A stretch of 7,570 nt of DNA from Calditrichaceae bacterium (GTDB lineage Bacteria > Calditrichota > Calditrichia > Calditrichales > Calditrichaceae): positions 1-7,570 of the forward strand of contig JAUXGF010000130.1 in the NCBI GenBank assembly GCA_030622395.1. The letters are read 5' to 3'. Each line of letters opens with the position of its first letter. Position 1 is the stretch's first letter. The notes below the pieces were generated by a model that saw nothing but the letters and a program-made list of their open reading frames with translations, had not been told where the DNA came from and searched no databases. Positions 5,148-7,570 of this stretch are shown here, in pieces. A program made the position numbers and the translations under genes.

Positions 5148-7570
5148 CTATTCAAAAAGATCTAAAATATCATTTTTAGTAAGCGACTTAAAAAAGCTCT
5201 CTTCAGTGGAAATTAAAGATTTTACTAACTCCCTTTTTCTGTCCTGTAATTTTACTATTTTTTCTTCAACGCTGTCTTTAGAAATCAGTTTATAGGCAAA
5301 AACTTTACGGGTTTGACCTATTCGATAAGCGCGGTCGGTAGCCTGCATCTCAACAGCAGGATTCCACCATGGATCATAGTGGATTACATAATCCGCAGCG
5401 GTAAGATTCAATCCGGTTCCGCCGGCTTTTAAACTGATCAGGAATATACGTATTTCGTCATCTTCCTGAAATTGGTTAACCGGAGTTTCGCGGTTTGTTG
5501 TTGAGCCGTCAAGATAAGAATATGGAATATTTTGTGAATCAAAAGTTTGTCTGATAATTTTCAGCATTTGCACAAACTGGCTGAAGATCAGTACTTTATG
5601 GTTTTCAGATATAATTTCTTCCACCATCTCGTTAAGGGCGTCAAATTTGCCGGAGGTATCCACATATATAGAATCCACCAATCTCGGATGGCAGGATATT
5701 TGACGCAGTTTTGTCAAGCCTTCTAAAACTTTAAATTTAGACTTGTTTAATCCTTTACCCTCAATTTCTTCAAGGATATTGTCACGATAACTTAAGCGCC
5801 ATTTATTATACATTTCTTGCTGTTCATCCGACATCGGCGAATAGATAATACTCTCAACTTTGGGGGGCAGCTCTTTGGCTACATCTTCTTTTGTACGGCG
5901 TAATATAAACGGGAAGATAAGGCGCTTAAGCGCAGACGCCGCCTGGACGTTCTGTTCTTTTTCAATAGGACGCATAAATGATTCCTTAAAGAAATTCAGA
6001 TCGCCGAGTAAACCGGGATTTATAAAAGCAAACTGTGACCACAAATCCATTGTATTGTTTTCAACCGGCGTTCCGGTTAAAGCTAAACGATTCTGAGCGT
6101 CTAAAAGCCTGACTGCTTTAGATGTTTCTGAAAACGGATTTTTAACATTTTGTGATTCGTCTAATATAGCATAGTTAAAATGAACTTCCTTTAGAAATTC
6201 GATGTCACGCCGTATATGACCATAAGTAGTTAAAATTAATGAGGATTTTTTAATACGACGGATATCCTTAGAACGCCGTGTACCGTAATGTATCAAATAT
6301 TTTAAGTCCGGAGTGAAGCGTTCAATCTCACGCGCCCAATTAAAAATAACCGACGTCGGCGCTACAATTAAATTAGACATTTTAGGGTGTAAATTAACCT
6401 CGTTTTGTAATATACTTAAAGCCTCGATGGTTTTGCCAAGCCCCATATCGTCAGCTAAAATACCTCCGAAAGAAAACTCTTTCAAAAAGTTCATCCAATC
6501 GTAGCCCGATTTCTGATAATCGCGTAACTCGCCGATAAAATTTTTAGGCATTTCATAAGTTTTGATTGTATCAAATTTATCCAGTTTTTTTAACTTCTCC
6601 TGACTTAAGGTATCCAGGTTTTTTTGATCTGCTTCAGCAAGCATCTTGTCAATGAAAGTCAGGTGATGATTGGCAAAACGGATGGCGTTATCGTCAACCC
6701 TGCCGAAATTAATCATATAATTAAGTTTTTCGATTAATTTTTCAGGCAGGCGGGCAATGCTTCCATCGCGCAGCTTTACATATTTTTTTTGAGCTCTTAA
6801 GGCTTTCTTTAATTCTTCCAGGGTTACAGATATGCCGTTAAACTCTAAATTGAGTTCAATATCAAACCAATCTGTTTCGGAAGATACATTAACTCCGAAA
6901 GATGCGGGATCCCGTTTTACTTTAAAGCGGACCAAACTCTCTTCGCCCATAATCTCAAAACCATCTTCAGCCAATACGGGCAAACCGTCGAACAGCCAAT
7001 CTAAAGCCTCTTCAAAAGTAGCGTAAAACAAACCGGGCGTATCTTCGATTATGCCGCTTTCTAATACTCGGTCACGAATATTCATTTCAGCGTCACGGTC
7101 GCGGTGAACGCGGATAATCTGTTTGGTTTTGTTGTCATAATGTAAATATTGATCGTTACGATGGCTGAATGAAATTTCAATCTTATCATAAAAAAGCGAC
7201 AGGGAAACCATAAGCTGGTCATCCATCTCTTCAATATAAACACGTTTAGTAGAAATTGAATTCACTTCCGTTACAGCTATTCCAGGTGGAAATTCAACAT
7301 AAGGGAAAATAGGAAGTTTAGCTAAATATTCAGAAATAAAACTTTGGTATTCGTCTTTTGTAAGATCAATTTCTAAATTTTCATCGATAAACGATTTTAT
7401 GTATGAATAACTTAGAGGAAAGTCACAATAATTAAGCTTACCGTTTCTATAAAACCAGATAGGATTAACGGTTAGAATATTTGTTTTCTTATTAATACTT
7501 ATCTCTTCCCCATTTCGGATAAAATAAGGATGAAAGCTGTAACTTCCTTCATTTACCTGGAGTTTAAAAG
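5148..7570 (-). CDS. SNF2-family DEAD/DEAH-like ATPase (bacterial Rad54/HepA-type), 5'-partial
   Basis: This is a superfamily 2 DNA translocase of the bacterial SNF2 type. Such proteins remodel protein-nucleic acid complexes using ATP; the exact target is unknown. The frame is open from the stop (5148-5150) to the right edge, giving 806 visible residues. The GTG at 7265 is internal, because 101 stop-free codons lie upstream of it. Counting from the first whole codon (7568), about 1-330 form an N-terminal region resembling the SNF2-associated domain of bacterial members. The ATPase core then shows GGILADDMGLGKT (368-380, Walker A lysine 379), the Walker B-type box DESQ (470-473), LTGTP (497-501), FSQF (662-665), SLKAGGTGLNL (712-722) and QATDRAYRIGQ (742-752). 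These cover motifs I, II, III, IV, V and VI, so the core should be active. A SWIM zinc finger is often found further upstream in this family but cannot be seen here. It converges on the folB operon. Confidence 0.95.
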   Translation of the reverse strand, partial: FKLQVNEGSYSFHPYFIRNGEEISINKKTNILTVNPIWFYRNGKLNYCDFPLSYSYIKSFIDENLEIDLTKDEYQSFISEYLAKLPIFPYVEFPPGIAVTEVNSISTKRVYIEEMDDQLMVSLSLFYDKIEISFSHRNDQYLHYDNKTKQIIRVHRDRDAEMNIRDRVLESGIIEDTPGLFYATFEEALDWLFDGLPVLAEDGFEIMGEESLVRFKVKRDPASFGVNVSSETDWFDIELNLEFNGISVTLEELKKALRAQKKYVKLRDGSIARLPEKLIEKLNYMINFGRVDDNAIRFANHHLTFIDKMLAEADQKNLDTLSQEKLKKLDKFDTIKTYEMPKNFIGELRDYQKSGYDWMNFLKEFSFGGILADDMGLGKTIEALSILQNEVNLHPKMSNLIVAPTSVIFNWAREIERFTPDLKYLIHYGTRRSKDIRRIKKSSLILTTYGHIRRDIEFLKEVHFNYAILDESQNVKNPFSETSKAVRLLDAQNRLALTGTPVENNTMDLWSQFAFINPGLLGDLNFFKESFMRPIEKEQNVQAASALKRLIFPFILRRTKEDVAKELPPKVESIIYSPMSDEQQEMYNKWRLSYRDNILEEIEGKGLNKSKFKVLEGLTKLRQISCHPRLVDSIYVDTSGKFDALNEMVEEIISENHKVLIFSQFVQMLKIIRQTFDSQNIPYSYLDGSTTNRETPVNQFQEDDEIRIFLISLKAGGTGLNLTAADYVIHYDPWWNPAVEMQATDRAYRIGQTRKVFAYKLISKDSVEEKIVKLQDRKRELVKSLISTEESFFKSLTKNDILDLFE

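Noticed and set aside
5020..5295. 91-codon plus-strand frame beginning in the intergenic stretch
   Set aside because: It translates through the hairpin and then antisense to the conserved end of the SNF2 gene; no ribosome binding site and no recognisable protein.
5860..7026. Three short plus-strand frames (5860-6096, 6313-6504, 6832-7026) opposite the SNF2 gene
   Set aside because: All are antisense to conserved SNF2 sequence, lack start signals and have no recognisable domains.
1..7570. CRISPR arrays, tRNA/rRNA genes, insertion sequences or phage genes
   Set aside because: No regularly spaced repeats, cloverleaf-like segments, transposase or integrase motifs, or terminal inverted repeats were seen on either strand.

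Overview
The window comes from an AT-rich bacterial chromosome carrying ordinary housekeeping and signalling genes. The lineage cannot be fixed from the sequence alone. Two features lean towards the FCB group (Bacteroidetes/Ignavibacteria/Marinimicrobia-like bacteria): folK directly followed by a deoxynucleoside kinase, and a tiny one-helix membrane protein with an acidic end that recalls DUF4834-type proteins. That placement is an inference from memory and is weak.

Layout. Positions 62-1696 (+) encode a complete GroEL chaperonin with a strong ribosome binding site and a clear rho-independent terminator at 1719-1757. A leader of about 270 nt follows (1758-2029), with no gene but with a hairpin and a weak promoter candidate. 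From 2030 to 4992 (+) five genes are packed with gaps of 2-14 nt, so they are probably one operon: folB, folK, a deoxynucleoside kinase, a 59-residue membrane protein at 3530-3709, and a GAF/HD-GYP signalling protein. A non-coding stretch of 155 nt (4993-5147) with a perfect hairpin separates this operon from a convergent SNF2-family ATPase on the minus strand (5148 to the right edge). That reading frame stays open to the last base, so its true start lies outside the window.

How the genes fit together. FolB and FolK catalyse consecutive steps of tetrahydrofolate synthesis. Folate is needed for thymidylate and purine synthesis, and the kinase salvages deoxynucleosides to monophosphates, so the first three genes share a nucleotide-supply theme. 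The HD-GYP protein, predicted to degrade cyclic di-GMP under control of its GAF domain, is a less expected operon member. GroEL and the SNF2 protein look like separate transcription units.

I found no convincing previously undescribed system, no mobile element, no CRISPR array and no RNA gene. The most interesting points are the small membrane protein with a C8 tract at its mid-point, the nucleotide-binding-type motif in the GAF domain, the linkage of a c-di-GMP enzyme to folate/dNTP genes, and the structured non-coding stretches around 1911-1995 and 5030-5120.
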